Part shown: positions 8,514 through 17,573 of the stretch, piece by piece | Position numbering within the stretch: the stretch's first letter is position 1 | Layout of the letters: every line of letters starts with the position of its first letter | Assembly (NCBI GenBank): GCA_012797815.1 | Contig: JAAZOK010000171.1 | Location: 1 to 64,000 of the forward strand | DNA: 64,000 nt | Direction of reading: 5' to 3' | Origin: Chloroflexota bacterium | GTDB lineage: Bacteria; Chloroflexota; Anaerolineae; Anaerolineales; Anaerolineaceae | Notes under the pieces: generated by a model | Told to the model about the DNA's origin: nothing | Databases searched by the model: none | The model's input: the letters and a program-made list of their open reading frames with translations, nothing else | Program-made: the position numbers and the translations under genes

Positions 8514-9262
8514 TGAAGTCAAAGAATTCTTTATGGCGTTGGCTTAGTGTGCTCTCGTTTTTACTTACGGTTGCAGTAAATGGATACGCCAATACGGCTG
8601 AATTGAACGGGGTTACTACGGCGGAAGTCTCGGATACGTTCAATGTGCTGTTTGTGCCCGCAGGGTATGTCTTCAGTATCTGGGGAGTGATCTATCTGTT
8701 CTTGATCGCTTTTCTTATTTACCAGTTCACGGCAGGGCAAAAGGATGACCCCAGGTTTGTTGCTATCGCTCCGTACTTCGTTCTATCCAATCTGGCCAAT
8801 GGACTATGGTTGGTATTGTTTCACTACCAGCAACATTATTTCACGATCCTACCCATGTTGGTTCTGCTGGTCTGTTTGATCTTGATCTACCTGAAGCTGC
8901 ATGCAGAACCGCTGAAGGGCACAGCGTATTACTTTATGGGCTTGCCTTTCAGTATCTATTTAGGCTGGGTGAGTGTGGCTACCATCGCCAATATGACCCA
9001 GTTTTTGGATTATGTGGGTTGGTCCGGATTTGGTCTTGCGCCGGAAATATGGTTTGTGATCGTCTTGCTGGTGGCAGTTGTACTTGCCTGGTTCATGAGC
9101 AGAAGATTCCATGATATGGCTTATAACCTGGTTCTGGTGTGGGCGTTTATCGGTATCGGGGTGAAATTCCTCGCCAATCCGGTGGTGGCTTACAGTTCTT
9201 TCATTGCTGCAGTGCTGGTACTGGTAGTTTACTTTGTCTCATTGAAAAGAGAAAGAGATTAG
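8513..9262 (+). CDS. TspO/MBR-like tryptophan-rich membrane protein
   Basis: A 249-residue integral membrane protein with about seven hydrophobic segments. The segment FVPAGYVFSIWGVIYL corresponds to the Pro-x-Gly...Trp signature of TspO/MBR-type tryptophan-rich sensory proteins. It is longer than classical five-helix TspO (about 160), like the extended Chloroflexota/cyanobacterial homologs. The start at 8513 is set by an excellent AGGAGGTG ribosome site inside the preceding gene and by a one-base stop/start overlap. Classical TspO proteins bind porphyrins or lipids; ligand and role here are unknown. A strong bidirectional terminator follows. Confidence 0.78.
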   Translation: MKSKNSLWRWLSVLSFLLTVAVNGYANTAELNGVTTAEVSDTFNVLFVPAGYVFSIWGVIYLFLIAFLIYQFTAGQKDDPRFVAIAPYFVLSNLANGLWLVLFHYQQHYFTILPMLVLLVCLILIYLKLHAEPLKGTAYYFMGLPFSIYLGWVSVATIANMTQFLDYVGWSGFGLAPEIWFVIVLLVAVVLAWFMSRRFHDMAYNLVLVWAFIGIGVKFLANPVVAYSSFIAAVLVLVVYFVSLKRERD

Positions 9263-9270
9263 TCCGAAAA

Positions 9271-9300
9271 GGTCCCGATTGTTCAATCGGGACCCTTTTT
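9271..9300. terminator. Bidirectional Rho-independent terminator
   Basis: A perfect 10-bp stem (GGTCCCGATT / AATCGGGACC) with a GTTC loop is followed by CTTTTTT on the plus strand. On the minus strand the stem is followed by TTTTCGG. It lies between the convergent ends of the TspO-like gene and pdhC and can serve both. Confidence 0.88.
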
Positions 9301-10529
9301 TACCATAACAACCAGGGTTGTTCAATATAAGAAGCCAGTTCGCGCATGAATAGGGCGGCTTCAGCACCGTCGCTGATACGGTGATCAGCCGAGATGGTGG
9401 CTTTCATGCGCATACCTGCCCGCACTGCTCCATCTTCTACCACCGGCACCTGCATAGCACTGGATACTGCCAGGATGGCGCTTTCGGGGGGATTGATGAT
9501 GGCGCTAAAATCTTCCACGCCGTACATCCCCAGATTGCTGATGGTGAAGGTAGAACCCTCGATATCTTCGGGTGCCACCTTGCCATTCCGCACGCGTTTC
9601 ACCATTTCCCGTATTTCTTCCGATATCTGCAGCAGGGATTTTTGATCGGCATTGCGGCAGACCACGGTTAACAACCCTTCGTCGACTGCCACTGCATTAC
9701 CGATGTTGATATTCCCGTGCAGGGTGAGTGCATCCCCTTCCATCGAGGCATTCAGCTTGGGGAATTTCCTCAATGCCAGAGCGGTAGCTTTCACGATGAA
9801 ATCATTGACAGAAATACGCTCTTCTTTTGAACGGTCTTTATTGATCTGCTCACGCATCTTCAGCAGGAATTCAACATTGTAATTATAGGTTACGTAAAAA
9901 TGCGGGATACTCTGCTTAGCTCTCTGCATCCGGCTGCCAATGGCTTTACGCAGTTTGCTGAGCGGCTGCAGGTGATCTTCTCCGGGCTGGATAGAAGGAA
10001 CTTGTGTGGCAGCCCGTTGCCCTGCAAGCTGATGGGATGCGATGAATTGCTCCACATCTCGCTTTACAATTCGTCCTGCAGGTCCACTGCCAATAACTTG
10101 CGTGAGATCGAGTTTGTTATCCCTTGCCATAGCTTTAGCGAGCGGGGACGCTTTGATAGATCTTGTGGACCCATCCCTTTCTTTAGCGGGCGCCTCGGGA
10201 ACTGTTTCTTCCTGGTTAATTTCACCTGTTGGCTTGGCTTGTTCTTCGTTTTTCTCGCTGGTCGTTAGGCTTTCAAGATCGACCTCCTCCCCCGTTTCGC
10301 CGATGATGGCGATGGGGGTTCCGACAGGAACAGTTGTATTGGCTTCCAGCAGTTCTTTTAGGATGGTGCCACCGAAGGTAGATTCCACCTGGATGGTGGC
10401 TTTATCGGTTTCGATCTCGGCCAGCACATCACCCTTTTGGATATGTTCACCTTCTTTTTTAACCCAGCTGACAAGCGTACCTTCTGCCATGTCAAATCCG
10501 AGTTTGGGCATTTCAACGATGTTTGCCAT
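9300..10529 (-). CDS. pdhC: Pyruvate (2-oxo acid) dehydrogenase E2, dihydrolipoamide acyltransferase
   Basis: Core of the 2-oxo acid dehydrogenase complex; transfers the acyl group from lipoate to CoA. One N-terminal lipoyl domain (residues 1-78, lipoylated Lys43 in ETDKAT), a charged Pro/Glu-rich linker, a peripheral subunit-binding domain (about 125-160, KASPLAKAMARDNKLDL...GPAGRIVKRDVE) and a C-terminal catalytic domain (about 185-409) with the catalytic DHRISDG motif near the end. Length 409 is normal for a one-lipoyl E2. Its ATG overlaps the E1-beta stop (TAATG), and the ribosome site AAGGAGG lies within the E1-beta gene, so translation is coupled. No E3 (lpd) gene follows. Confidence 0.94.
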   Translation of the reverse strand: MANIVEMPKLGFDMAEGTLVSWVKKEGEHIQKGDVLAEIETDKATIQVESTFGGTILKELLEANTTVPVGTPIAIIGETGEEVDLESLTTSEKNEEQAKPTGEINQEETVPEAPAKERDGSTRSIKASPLAKAMARDNKLDLTQVIGSGPAGRIVKRDVEQFIASHQLAGQRAATQVPSIQPGEDHLQPLSKLRKAIGSRMQRAKQSIPHFYVTYNYNVEFLLKMREQINKDRSKEERISVNDFIVKATALALRKFPKLNASMEGDALTLHGNINIGNAVAVDEGLLTVVCRNADQKSLLQISEEIREMVKRVRNGKVAPEDIEGSTFTISNLGMYGVEDFSAIINPPESAILAVSSAMQVPVVEDGAVRAGMRMKATISADHRISDGAEAALFMRELASYIEQPWLLW

Positions 10530-11503
10530 TATCGCATCACCTCCTTGGCGGCTTGAATGATATCTTCGACCTGAGGTAGGGCCAGTTGTTCCAAATGGCT
10601 ATTGTAAGGCAGGGGCACCTCTTTTTGTGCTACCCGTTGGATAGGGGCATCGATGTAATCGAATGCTTCTTCGTAAATGCGCGCGGATATTTCTGCCCCG
10701 ACACCAAAAGAGCGCCAGCCTTCTTCTACGATGACAGCCCGGTTGGTCTTTTTGAAAGACTCGAGCACCGGTCCCATGTCCAGCGGACGCAGAGAACGCA
10801 GGTCGACTATCTCTGCTTCGATACCCTGTTTGGAAAGTTGTTCGGCTGCATCCAGGCTGTATTTCACCATCTTTGAGTATGTGACGATGGTTAAATCTTT
10901 GCCTTCGCGTTGTATCTTGGATTGACCGATCGGGATGGTGTAATCTCCGTCGGGTACCTCTCCTTTCATCTGATAAATAGTGGCATTCTCAATGTACAGG
11001 ATCGGATCATCACTGCGGACGGCTGCTTTGAGCAGTCCTTTGGCATCTGCCGGTGTACCGGGAGCCACCACTTTCAATCCCGGAAAATGGGCGAAAATCA
11101 CATCCGGAGTTTGCGAATGCGTGGCAGCCAGTTGTCTGCCACCTCCACCTGGAGCGCGGATGACCAATGGCAGCACCATTTGCCCGCCGAACATATAGTG
11201 TAGTTTGGCGGCTTCGTTGACGATATGATCCATGGCTACAAAAGCAAAGTTCATGGTCATCAATTCTGCGATGGGTCGCATGCCGTTCAGGGCAGAACCG
11301 ATCGCTGCGCCGACGATGGCTGTCTCGGCAATAGGGGTGTCACGTACGCGTTTTTCTCCGAAATGGTCTAAGAATCCTTTGGTGACGGCATAGGAACCGC
11401 CCCATACACCCACTTCCTCGCCCATGATGAATACTTTCTCGTCCCGTTCCATTTCTTCCCAAATTGCCTGGGAAATTGCCTCACGCATTGTAATGACAGC
11501 CAT
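10529..11503 (-). CDS. pdhB: Pyruvate (2-oxo acid) dehydrogenase E1 component, beta subunit
   Basis: The beta subunit of the alpha2beta2 thiamine-diphosphate decarboxylase that starts the complex reaction. 324 residues, starting MAVITMREAISQA, with the family landmarks GEEVGVWGG, RDTPIAE (TPP-activating Glu region), PGGGGRQLAATHSQ and the C-terminal transketolase domain (EEGWRSFGVGAEI). Its ribosome site (GGAGGAATAACT) overlaps the end of the alpha gene, with only 2 bp between the genes. Confidence 0.94.
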   Translation of the reverse strand: MAVITMREAISQAIWEEMERDEKVFIMGEEVGVWGGSYAVTKGFLDHFGEKRVRDTPIAETAIVGAAIGSALNGMRPIAELMTMNFAFVAMDHIVNEAAKLHYMFGGQMVLPLVIRAPGGGGRQLAATHSQTPDVIFAHFPGLKVVAPGTPADAKGLLKAAVRSDDPILYIENATIYQMKGEVPDGDYTIPIGQSKIQREGKDLTIVTYSKMVKYSLDAAEQLSKQGIEAEIVDLRSLRPLDMGPVLESFKKTNRAVIVEEGWRSFGVGAEISARIYEEAFDYIDAPIQRVAQKEVPLPYNSHLEQLALPQVEDIIQAAKEVMR

Positions 11504-11505
11504 AG

Positions 11506-12465
11506 TTATTCCTCCACGTAAATATTCTTGAATAGATCTTCATCAGCAGGTTCGGGGCTGTTTTCTGCAAATTCCACTGCTTCTTGGATTTCTTTCTCAA
11601 CTTCTTTATCTATTTCATTCAGGGTCTTTTCTGATATGGAATTCTTTTCCATCAAAAATTTTCTAAAGCGGTCGATAGGTCCATTCTCCACATATTTTTT
11701 TACTTCTGCTTTGGTACGATATCTTTCAGGATCGCCCATAGAGTGCCCCTTGAAACGGTAGGTACATACTTCAATAAATTGGGGACCACTGCCCTCGCGA
11801 ATTTCTTTCAATCGTGCGGCAACCATATCACGTACAGCCAGCACATCCATCCCGTCCACATCATAAGCGGGCATACCATATCCGCATGCTTTCTGGATGA
11901 TCTTCGAGACGGCGGATGCGCGTTCCGGGGAAGTGCCCATGCCGTATTGATTGTTCTCACAAATCCACAGAACCGGCAGTTTCCAGACCATTGCCAGGTT
12001 CACCCCTTCATGAAAGAAGCCGATATTGGTAGCGCCTTCTCCGAACATGCACAGGGTAACCGATTGGTTTTCTTCCATCTTGTCTGCCAACGCTAAACCG
12101 GAGGCGATGGGGATGTGTGCACCCACCACGGCGTGACCACCCCAATAATTACGGCTGATGTCTGCCATGTGCATGGAACCGCCCCGCCCTTTTGAAATCC
12201 CGGTGGCTTTTCCCATCAATTCCGCCATGATATTCTTGACCGGGATGCCTGAATTCACCGCCACCCCATGATCGCGGTAAGCAGTGATGACATGATCGCG
12301 TGCTTCACGGGCTGCAAAGATGCCGGTGCTGACGGCTTCTTCACCGATATAAAGGTGTAAGAATCCACCTACCTTGCCAGCCTGATACAGTTCTGCAGCC
12401 TTCTCTTCCAGGTGGCGAATAAGAACCATTTGTTTATAAAGGTCGAGATATTCTCCCTTTGCCAT
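11506..12465 (-). CDS. pdhA: Pyruvate (2-oxo acid) dehydrogenase E1 component, alpha subunit
   Basis: Binds thiamine diphosphate and decarboxylates the 2-oxo acid with the beta subunit. 319 residues. Landmarks: GFLHLYIGEEAVSTG, the GRGGSMHM loop, and the TPP/Mg motif that starts at residue 142 and ends ENNQYGMGT. The motif reads GEG instead of the usual GDG; Glu can still ligate Mg, but the change is worth noting. It is first in a pdhA-pdhB-pdhC operon with an AAGGAGC ribosome site. The set could also be an acetoin or branched-chain dehydrogenase; pyruvate is the more likely substrate, since the next enzyme of the cycle (citrate synthase) is nearby. Confidence 0.92.
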   Translation of the reverse strand: MAKGEYLDLYKQMVLIRHLEEKAAELYQAGKVGGFLHLYIGEEAVSTGIFAAREARDHVITAYRDHGVAVNSGIPVKNIMAELMGKATGISKGRGGSMHMADISRNYWGGHAVVGAHIPIASGLALADKMEENQSVTLCMFGEGATNIGFFHEGVNLAMVWKLPVLWICENNQYGMGTSPERASAVSKIIQKACGYGMPAYDVDGMDVLAVRDMVAARLKEIREGSGPQFIEVCTYRFKGHSMGDPERYRTKAEVKKYVENGPIDRFRKFLMEKNSISEKTLNEIDKEVEKEIQEAVEFAENSPEPADEDLFKNIYVEE

Positions 12466-12499
12466 ATTAATAAGCTCCTTTCAGATTCCAGTTAACATA

Positions 12500-12538
12500 A
12501 GAAGAGGATTTCCTTATTCATTGAAGGAATCCTCTTCT
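12500..12538 (-). other. Strong hairpin in the pdhA leader
   Basis: Arms AGAAGAGGATTTCCTT (12500-12515) and AAGGAATCCTCTTCT (12524-12538) pair over 15 bp with one bulged T and an 8-base loop. On the minus strand it lies between mscL and pdhA and is not followed by a T-tract, so it is a poor terminator. A TATTAT/TATAGA-like stretch precedes it, so it may be the 5' end structure of the pdh transcript. Confidence 0.55.
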
Positions 12539-12611
12539 ATAATAATGGTCCAGGATGCTTTAATATTTATGAAAAATATTAATAATATTTAACGGTGAAT
12601 ATTTTGATTTT

Positions 12612-13046
12612 CTAATCCAATTTTGAAGTGCAGTGTGGGCAGCGAGTTGCTTTAATGGGAATCTGCGTGTCACAAAATGGACAGGCTTTGGTGGTCGCTG
12701 GTGCAGGAGTTGCTTTAGGTTTGTTCAGTTTGTTGATCTGGCGGATGACCAGGAAGAGTGCGAATGCAATGATGATGAATTCGATCAAGATATTCAGGAA
12801 GACACCATAATTAATGGTTACCGAGCCGGCTGCCTGGGCATCTTGCAGTGTCTTGAATTGATCTCCGCTGAGGGTTATGAAGAGATTACTGAAATCCACT
12901 TTTCCCAGCAATAACCCAATCGGCGGCATGATAATATCCGTGACCAGAGAACTTATGATCTTTCCAAAAGCGCTGCCCATGATCACACCGACTGCCAGGT
13001 CGATCACATTTCCTCGTTGAATGAATTCTTTAAATTCTTTGATCAT
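12612..13046 (-). CDS. mscL: Large-conductance mechanosensitive channel MscL with C-terminal zinc ribbon
   Basis: Pentameric pressure-relief channel of the cytoplasmic membrane. The first helix and TM1 carry the MscL signature ([20 protein letters not shown], then [21 protein letters not shown]). The periplasmic loop contains LQDAQAAG, and TM2 is [19 protein letters not shown]. After residue 120 the usual cytoplasmic bundle is replaced by a linker and a C-x2-C...C-x2-C zinc ribbon ([18 protein letters not shown]). The ATG at 13046 has AGAAAG immediately upstream; a GTG four codons earlier overlaps the preceding gene's stop and is less likely. Confidence 0.92.
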   Translation of the reverse strand: MIKEFKEFIQRGNVIDLAVGVIMGSAFGKIISSLVTDIIMPPIGLLLGKVDFSNLFITLSGDQFKTLQDAQAAGSVTINYGVFLNILIEFIIIAFALFLVIRQINKLNKPKATPAPATTKACPFCDTQIPIKATRCPHCTSKLD

Positions 13047-13054
13047 ATTCTTTC

Positions 13055-13351
13055 TCACTTTTTAATTGCAATATAGTTGTCTGCATCGACAATCATACCA
13101 TCCCGAATGAAATGGTGGATAGAATCAATATTACCTTTGTATTGACCGTCGCTGCACAAGCTCCTGCCAAGAGTGGAGTTATTAAAAATATAACCACTAT
13201 TTTCTTTGTTTTTATCTCCGAATGCTCCCAAAAACTGGATAACCATAAGCTTATCTACTCTTTCATTATAATGATAGAATAATTCGTTCCCTTTGGTTGT
13301 TATGACCGGAGAAGTAATCATTCCCTGTATTTTTACAATAAATGAATGCAT
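13055..13351 (-). CDS. Hypothetical protein, 98 residues
   Basis: Not recognised. An open frame of 98 residues, mixed alpha/beta in character, with no signal peptide or membrane segment. It ends 8 bp before the mscL start, and no other gene covers the interval, so it may be the first gene of an mscL transcript. A TATTAT box lies only about 8 bp before the ATG and the ribosome site is poor (AGAG), so initiation could be leaderless. The Tyr/Asn/Ile-rich composition differs from pdh and mscL. It may be a real orphan gene or a chance frame. Confidence 0.45.
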   Translation of the reverse strand: MHSFIVKIQGMITSPVITTKGNELFYHYNERVDKLMVIQFLGAFGDKNKENSGYIFNNSTLGRSLCSDGQYKGNIDSIHHFIRDGMIVDADNYIAIKK

Positions 13352-13388
13352 TACTCTATAATATTGATATATTCTAATAATCGATAAG

Positions 13389-15449
13389 ATGAATGATACA
13401 GTTTACGCACTTGCTAGGTTTGCAATATCCATTTATCCCATCCTCTATGTTCTGGCGATCATTGTGGGATCTATTTTCGCTGCCAGTGGTTTTACGGACA
13501 TCATTTTCGATATTTATTATATCTATCGTTCTACCAGGCGATTTTTCCTCTCAAAAAAATGGCCCAAATTAACCCTCGAGCGTCTTGAGGCACGGGAACA
13601 ACAGAAAATTGCTTTGATTATCGCCTGCTGGCATGAAGAGGCTGTGATCGCAAAAACCCTTGCCAATGCCTGTGAATCTATTCATTACCACAACTATGAT
13701 ATTTTTGTGGGAACCTATCCGAATGATCCTGATACCCAACGGGAAGTCGATAAAGTAAGCAAACAATATCCGCAAGTGCATAAGGTGGTAACTGCAGATG
13801 ATGGACCGACCAATAAAGCGGCGAATCTCAACCAGGTTTTTGAAGCCATCGAAGATTATGAGAAGAAAACCGGGTTACAGTATGAGATCATCATCATGCA
13901 TGATTCAGAAGACGTAATACATCCTTATGAGTTCCTGGTGGATAATTATCTGATTCCACGTATGGATGTGGTTCAGATTCCGGTTTTTCCAATGGCATTG
14001 CCGCTAAAGCATGTTACCCATTGGACTTATGCAGATGAATTTGCCGAAAACCATACCAAACTTTTGCTGGTACGTGAATTTACCGGCGGCTTTGTCCCTT
14101 CTGCGGGTGTGGGAACTGCGTTTACGAAAAGAGCTTTTGAACTCTTTGCATTGGAAAATGAGAAACGCATTTTTACTCCCGGTTCACTGACAGAAGACTA
14201 TGAACTGGGATTACGCTTGAACCTGCGTGGGTACAAAGCTTCGTTTGTATTGATCCATCTTCCTCCTGAAACGGACGGTCAAAAAAGAAAACGCCGGGCA
14301 TCCGATTGGGTGGCAACCAGAGCAGTCTTTCCGCTTGAATTTCGACGTGCAGTGCGCCAAAAAACACGCTGGAATATAGGCATCATCTTACAGAGCTGGC
14401 AGAATATTGGTTGGACCGGAAGTCCGATGATCAAATGGAATCTCTTCCAGGATCGTAAAGCGCTCTTCACCACCCCGGCTAATTTCTTGGGTTACTTTGT
14501 GTTCGCCTATTTTATTTTCTACCAGATTCTGAAGGTCTATTTTGCACAATACATGCCTCCTTTGATCGTCAGGGGTACTCTGCTCTGGTATCTTACCGTT
14601 ATTTCCACTTTCTTCATGATTTGGCGTTCCATCAACCGCGCTTATGCTGTCGCACTCATCTATGGTATCTGGCCGGCGCTTACATCTATTCCACGTGCTA
14701 TTTGGGGGAATGTGATTAATTTTTTTGCCATTGTAAGAGCTTTGTGGCAATTTACGACCAGTCGCCTTAGAAAGCAACGGATGCAATGGGATAAAACGGA
14801 TCATGAGTTCCCCTCTGAAGTTATCGAGGAGGAGCGGAAAACGGATACCGGGCTCTCACAAATATGGGATGCGGGAACGCAAAAAGGAACCATCGATGAA
14901 GAGGCGATCATTCGGGATTTCAATGAAACCATGCAACACGGCTCGTTAAAAGAAAGGGTATTAGCCATTCAAAAGATCGATCGTTCTACCGGATCGATTC
15001 TATTTCCATATTTGATCAAGTATTACGACGATCCTGATTGGCAAATTCGGGGTGAATTCTGCCGCACTTGCAGTTTCTTGCGGTATGCGCAAGCCATCCC
15101 TTATCTTAAAACACTGGCAGGGGATCGGGATTGGACCGTACGCAGCAATGCCGTCCGCGCCATTGGGAAGATGGGTGAGATTGGCGAGCTCGAATTGCTG
15201 GAGATCTTAAAAAGTGACGATCATTATGCCAGTGAAGCGGCTCAAGTTATCCTGGAACACCAGAGTTTTTTCAAGGAAAACGTACGCAGATTGCTTTCGG
15301 ATGATAAAGAACAGATCAAGCGCGGATTGAGTTTTTTGGAAGACCTCAAAAATTATGGTAATTCGAAGTTATCAACACAACTCTTGAATCTCTACCAGAA
15401 CGGGAATATCAAGGGAATCCGTTTGTTCCTGGGTGATCCATCCTTATAA
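13389..15449 (+). CDS. NfrB-like membrane glycosyltransferase (GT2) with HEAT-like C-terminus
   Basis: Membrane GT2 enzyme of 686 residues, related to the glycosyltransferase part of NfrB, which in E. coli makes an exopolysaccharide under c-di-GMP control. Order: N-terminal membrane helix (about 10-38); GT2 core (about 70-330) with HDSEDVIHP as the DxD-like metal site, SLTEDYELGLRL (catalytic ED) and RQKTRW (Q/RxxRW product site); a membrane block at about 365-470; then about 200 cytoplasmic residues. That tail has HEAT/armadillo-like pairs of helices around 520-660 (YYDDPDWQIRGEFCRTCSF; GDRDWTVRSNAVRAIGKMG). The MshEN domain found in E. coli NfrB is not apparent. It is convergent with, and overlaps by 6 bp, a GAF/HD-GYP gene. 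Confidence 0.82.
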   Translation: MNDTVYALARFAISIYPILYVLAIIVGSIFAASGFTDIIFDIYYIYRSTRRFFLSKKWPKLTLERLEAREQQKIALIIACWHEEAVIAKTLANACESIHYHNYDIFVGTYPNDPDTQREVDKVSKQYPQVHKVVTADDGPTNKAANLNQVFEAIEDYEKKTGLQYEIIIMHDSEDVIHPYEFLVDNYLIPRMDVVQIPVFPMALPLKHVTHWTYADEFAENHTKLLLVREFTGGFVPSAGVGTAFTKRAFELFALENEKRIFTPGSLTEDYELGLRLNLRGYKASFVLIHLPPETDGQKRKRRASDWVATRAVFPLEFRRAVRQKTRWNIGIILQSWQNIGWTGSPMIKWNLFQDRKALFTTPANFLGYFVFAYFIFYQILKVYFAQYMPPLIVRGTLLWYLTVISTFFMIWRSINRAYAVALIYGIWPALTSIPRAIWGNVINFFAIVRALWQFTTSRLRKQRMQWDKTDHEFPSEVIEEERKTDTGLSQIWDAGTQKGTIDEEAIIRDFNETMQHGSLKERVLAIQKIDRSTGSILFPYLIKYYDDPDWQIRGEFCRTCSFLRYAQAIPYLKTLAGDRDWTVRSNAVRAIGKMGEIGELELLEILKSDDHYASEAAQVILEHQSFFKENVRRLLSDDKEQIKRGLSFLEDLKNYGNSKLSTQLLNLYQNGNIKGIRLFLGDPSL

Positions 15450-17573
15450 CTTTTTAAAAAGCTCATTCTTGATGAGTTTCATAAAAAGATCCACAATTTG
15501 CGGGTCGAATTGTTTCCCCTTTTGGCTCTCGATATAATCCAGCGCTTTCTTGGCATTCCACGCTTTTCGATAGGGTCGATCGGAGGTCAACGCATCCCAC
15601 ACATCTACCACGGTGAAAACACGGGCAGACAGGGGGATTTCCTCGCCCTTTAATTGTCTTGGGTAACCGCTTCCGTCCCACCATTCATGATGGCAGTATG
15701 GAATATCCAGGGAAGCTTTCAAGTGGGCGATCGGGCTGAGCAAATTGTAAGCAAAAATAGGATGCTTACGCATTATCACCCATTCATCGGTGGTTAACGG
15801 TCCGGGTTTTAACAGGATGGAGTCAGGGATTCCCATCTTACCGATATCGTGTAATAGGGCGCCGCGCCGGACATGGATTAAATCTTTATCCGGTGTTCCA
15901 AGTAACTGTGCCATTCTGACGGTCATTTCAACTACCCGTTGGGTATGCCCTTCGGTTTCTTGATCGCGCAAGTCGAGTGCGCGGGTCCAACCTTCCAGCG
16001 TGGTATCGTATGCCAGGGTCAATTCGATGTTTGATCGCTGTAGATCTTCCAATAAGGTGGTGTTGTCTATGGCGATAGCCGCTTGCCCAGCCAATGTTTC
16101 CAAGAAATAAATCCAATCCTGGTCAGGGGTGAGCAATGAGCGGTTGAAGATATCCAGCACTCCTTTGACCTGACCTTTTGCGATGAGCGGGACACTGTAA
16201 AAACTCAGGAATCCTTCTTCCTGCAATAATGGCAAATATGCCATGTTCTCATCTGCCTCGAAGAGATTGAGAGCCTGCACCAGATGCCTTTCCATGGTTG
16301 CTTGCCCGGAAATACCTTCCCCAAGGCGTAATCGGTATGATTCGATCATCCTTGTTCTAAAGCCCCGCCCGGCAGCATAATTCAATAACTGGCTCTGCTG
16401 GTTCAGGAGGAGGACGGCGGCTGCATCAACATTTAACTTCTCCACAACTTGGTCAAGTAAAATGTTCAGGGTGACTCTTAGATCAAGACTTGAGTTGATC
16501 ACCAGATCGATATCATGCAGCGCGGATAACCTTTCCAATTGACGCTGTGTTTGTTCGAGCAGCCTGGCATTTTCCATGGAGATAGCAATCTGCGATCCGA
16601 GCGATTCGATCAAATGTAAGTGGTTTTCGTCGAAGACATCCGGCTTAAAAGACTGTACAGAGATAGCCCCAATGATCTTTTCATGGATGAACAGCGGAAC
16701 CCCTAACCACGAACGGGCTGGGTTGTCTCCGTGGATGGGTGCACAAGGAGGGGTTTCTTTTTCAATATCTCGCACGAGCAGAGGTTTTTGGTTTTGAATG
16801 ACCCATCCGATCAGCCCTCCCTTATTGAGAGGAAAATGAGCTCCTTCCCAGTCCGGTAATTTCTGATCGTTCTCAATAGCAGAAACGACCACATACTCAT
16901 TGTTTTGCTTGATGTTCTTGACGATGACGAATGTATCAAGTGGCAGCAACTTTTTAATTTTCTCATAGACGGTTGCGATCAATTTTTCAGAGTCAAGAAT
17001 GCTGGAAGTAGCCAGGGCAATATCATAAAGCAGACTGATTTCTTGAGCCTGGTGCTGGGTAGATTCGAAAAGTTGTATCTTTTCGATGGCGGTCGAAAGG
17101 GTATTGGCGAAAGAGGTGATCAGTTTTTCATCATCACTTGAAAAGAAATTTAATTTTCCGCTTTCAGCATTGATGACACCGATGATTTTCTCGTGCAAGT
17201 GGATGGGTACGGCTAATTCAGATTTTGTGTTTAGATCAAAACAGATATAGTAATCATCTTGCGAAACATCTTTACAATTGTATAATTTCCCGCTTTGGAA
17301 AACATAGCCCAAAATTCCATCGGATGAACTGATGATCCTATCATGTTTCTTTTTGGTAGCCAGGCCCTGGTAGGATTCATGCATGATCAGATGTTCTTGT
17401 TCTTCATCTGCCAGATAAATTCCATAATTGTTCAAAGGAAACACACTGGTAAGAAGGGAGGTCGCTTCCGAAATTAATTGGTCGACACTATGAGCTGTGG
17501 TCGCGGAAAGCGTAATGCCGTGAAGAATTTCTAGTTCGGCGACTTGACGTTTTAATGAAATTTCATTATTCAT
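15444..17573 (-). CDS. Multi-GAF HD-GYP phosphodiesterase (c-di-GMP)
   Basis: Cytoplasmic sensor-effector of 709 residues. Three GAF domains follow each other (about 15-165, 180-335 and 345-505), then a coiled link (LQRSNIELTLAYDTTLEGWTRALDLRD) and a full HD-GYP domain (about 530-705). The domain has GHTQRV, LLHDIGKMGIPD (HD), HHEWWDGSGYP (the GYP motif) and VVDVWDALTSDRPYR. HD-GYP enzymes hydrolyse c-di-GMP to pGpG/GMP, and all the signature residues look intact. The gene is convergent with the NfrB-like glycosyltransferase, overlapping by 6 bp, and lies back-to-back with a GGDEF gene, forming a plausible c-di-GMP module. Confidence 0.9.
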   Translation of the reverse strand: MNNEISLKRQVAELEILHGITLSATTAHSVDQLISEATSLLTSVFPLNNYGIYLADEEQEHLIMHESYQGLATKKKHDRIISSSDGILGYVFQSGKLYNCKDVSQDDYYICFDLNTKSELAVPIHLHEKIIGVINAESGKLNFFSSDDEKLITSFANTLSTAIEKIQLFESTQHQAQEISLLYDIALATSSILDSEKLIATVYEKIKKLLPLDTFVIVKNIKQNNEYVVVSAIENDQKLPDWEGAHFPLNKGGLIGWVIQNQKPLLVRDIEKETPPCAPIHGDNPARSWLGVPLFIHEKIIGAISVQSFKPDVFDENHLHLIESLGSQIAISMENARLLEQTQRQLERLSALHDIDLVINSSLDLRVTLNILLDQVVEKLNVDAAAVLLLNQQSQLLNYAAGRGFRTRMIESYRLRLGEGISGQATMERHLVQALNLFEADENMAYLPLLQEEGFLSFYSVPLIAKGQVKGVLDIFNRSLLTPDQDWIYFLETLAGQAAIAIDNTTLLEDLQRSNIELTLAYDTTLEGWTRALDLRDQETEGHTQRVVEMTVRMAQLLGTPDKDLIHVRRGALLHDIGKMGIPDSILLKPGPLTTDEWVIMRKHPIFAYNLLSPIAHLKASLDIPYCHHEWWDGSGYPRQLKGEEIPLSARVFTVVDVWDALTSDRPYRKAWNAKKALDYIESQKGKQFDPQIVDLFMKLIKNELFKKL

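Noticed and set aside
9381-10560. Plus-strand frames opposite pdhC
   Set aside because: Antisense to the E2 gene; the composition is a reading of lipoyl and linker codons and no domain is seen.
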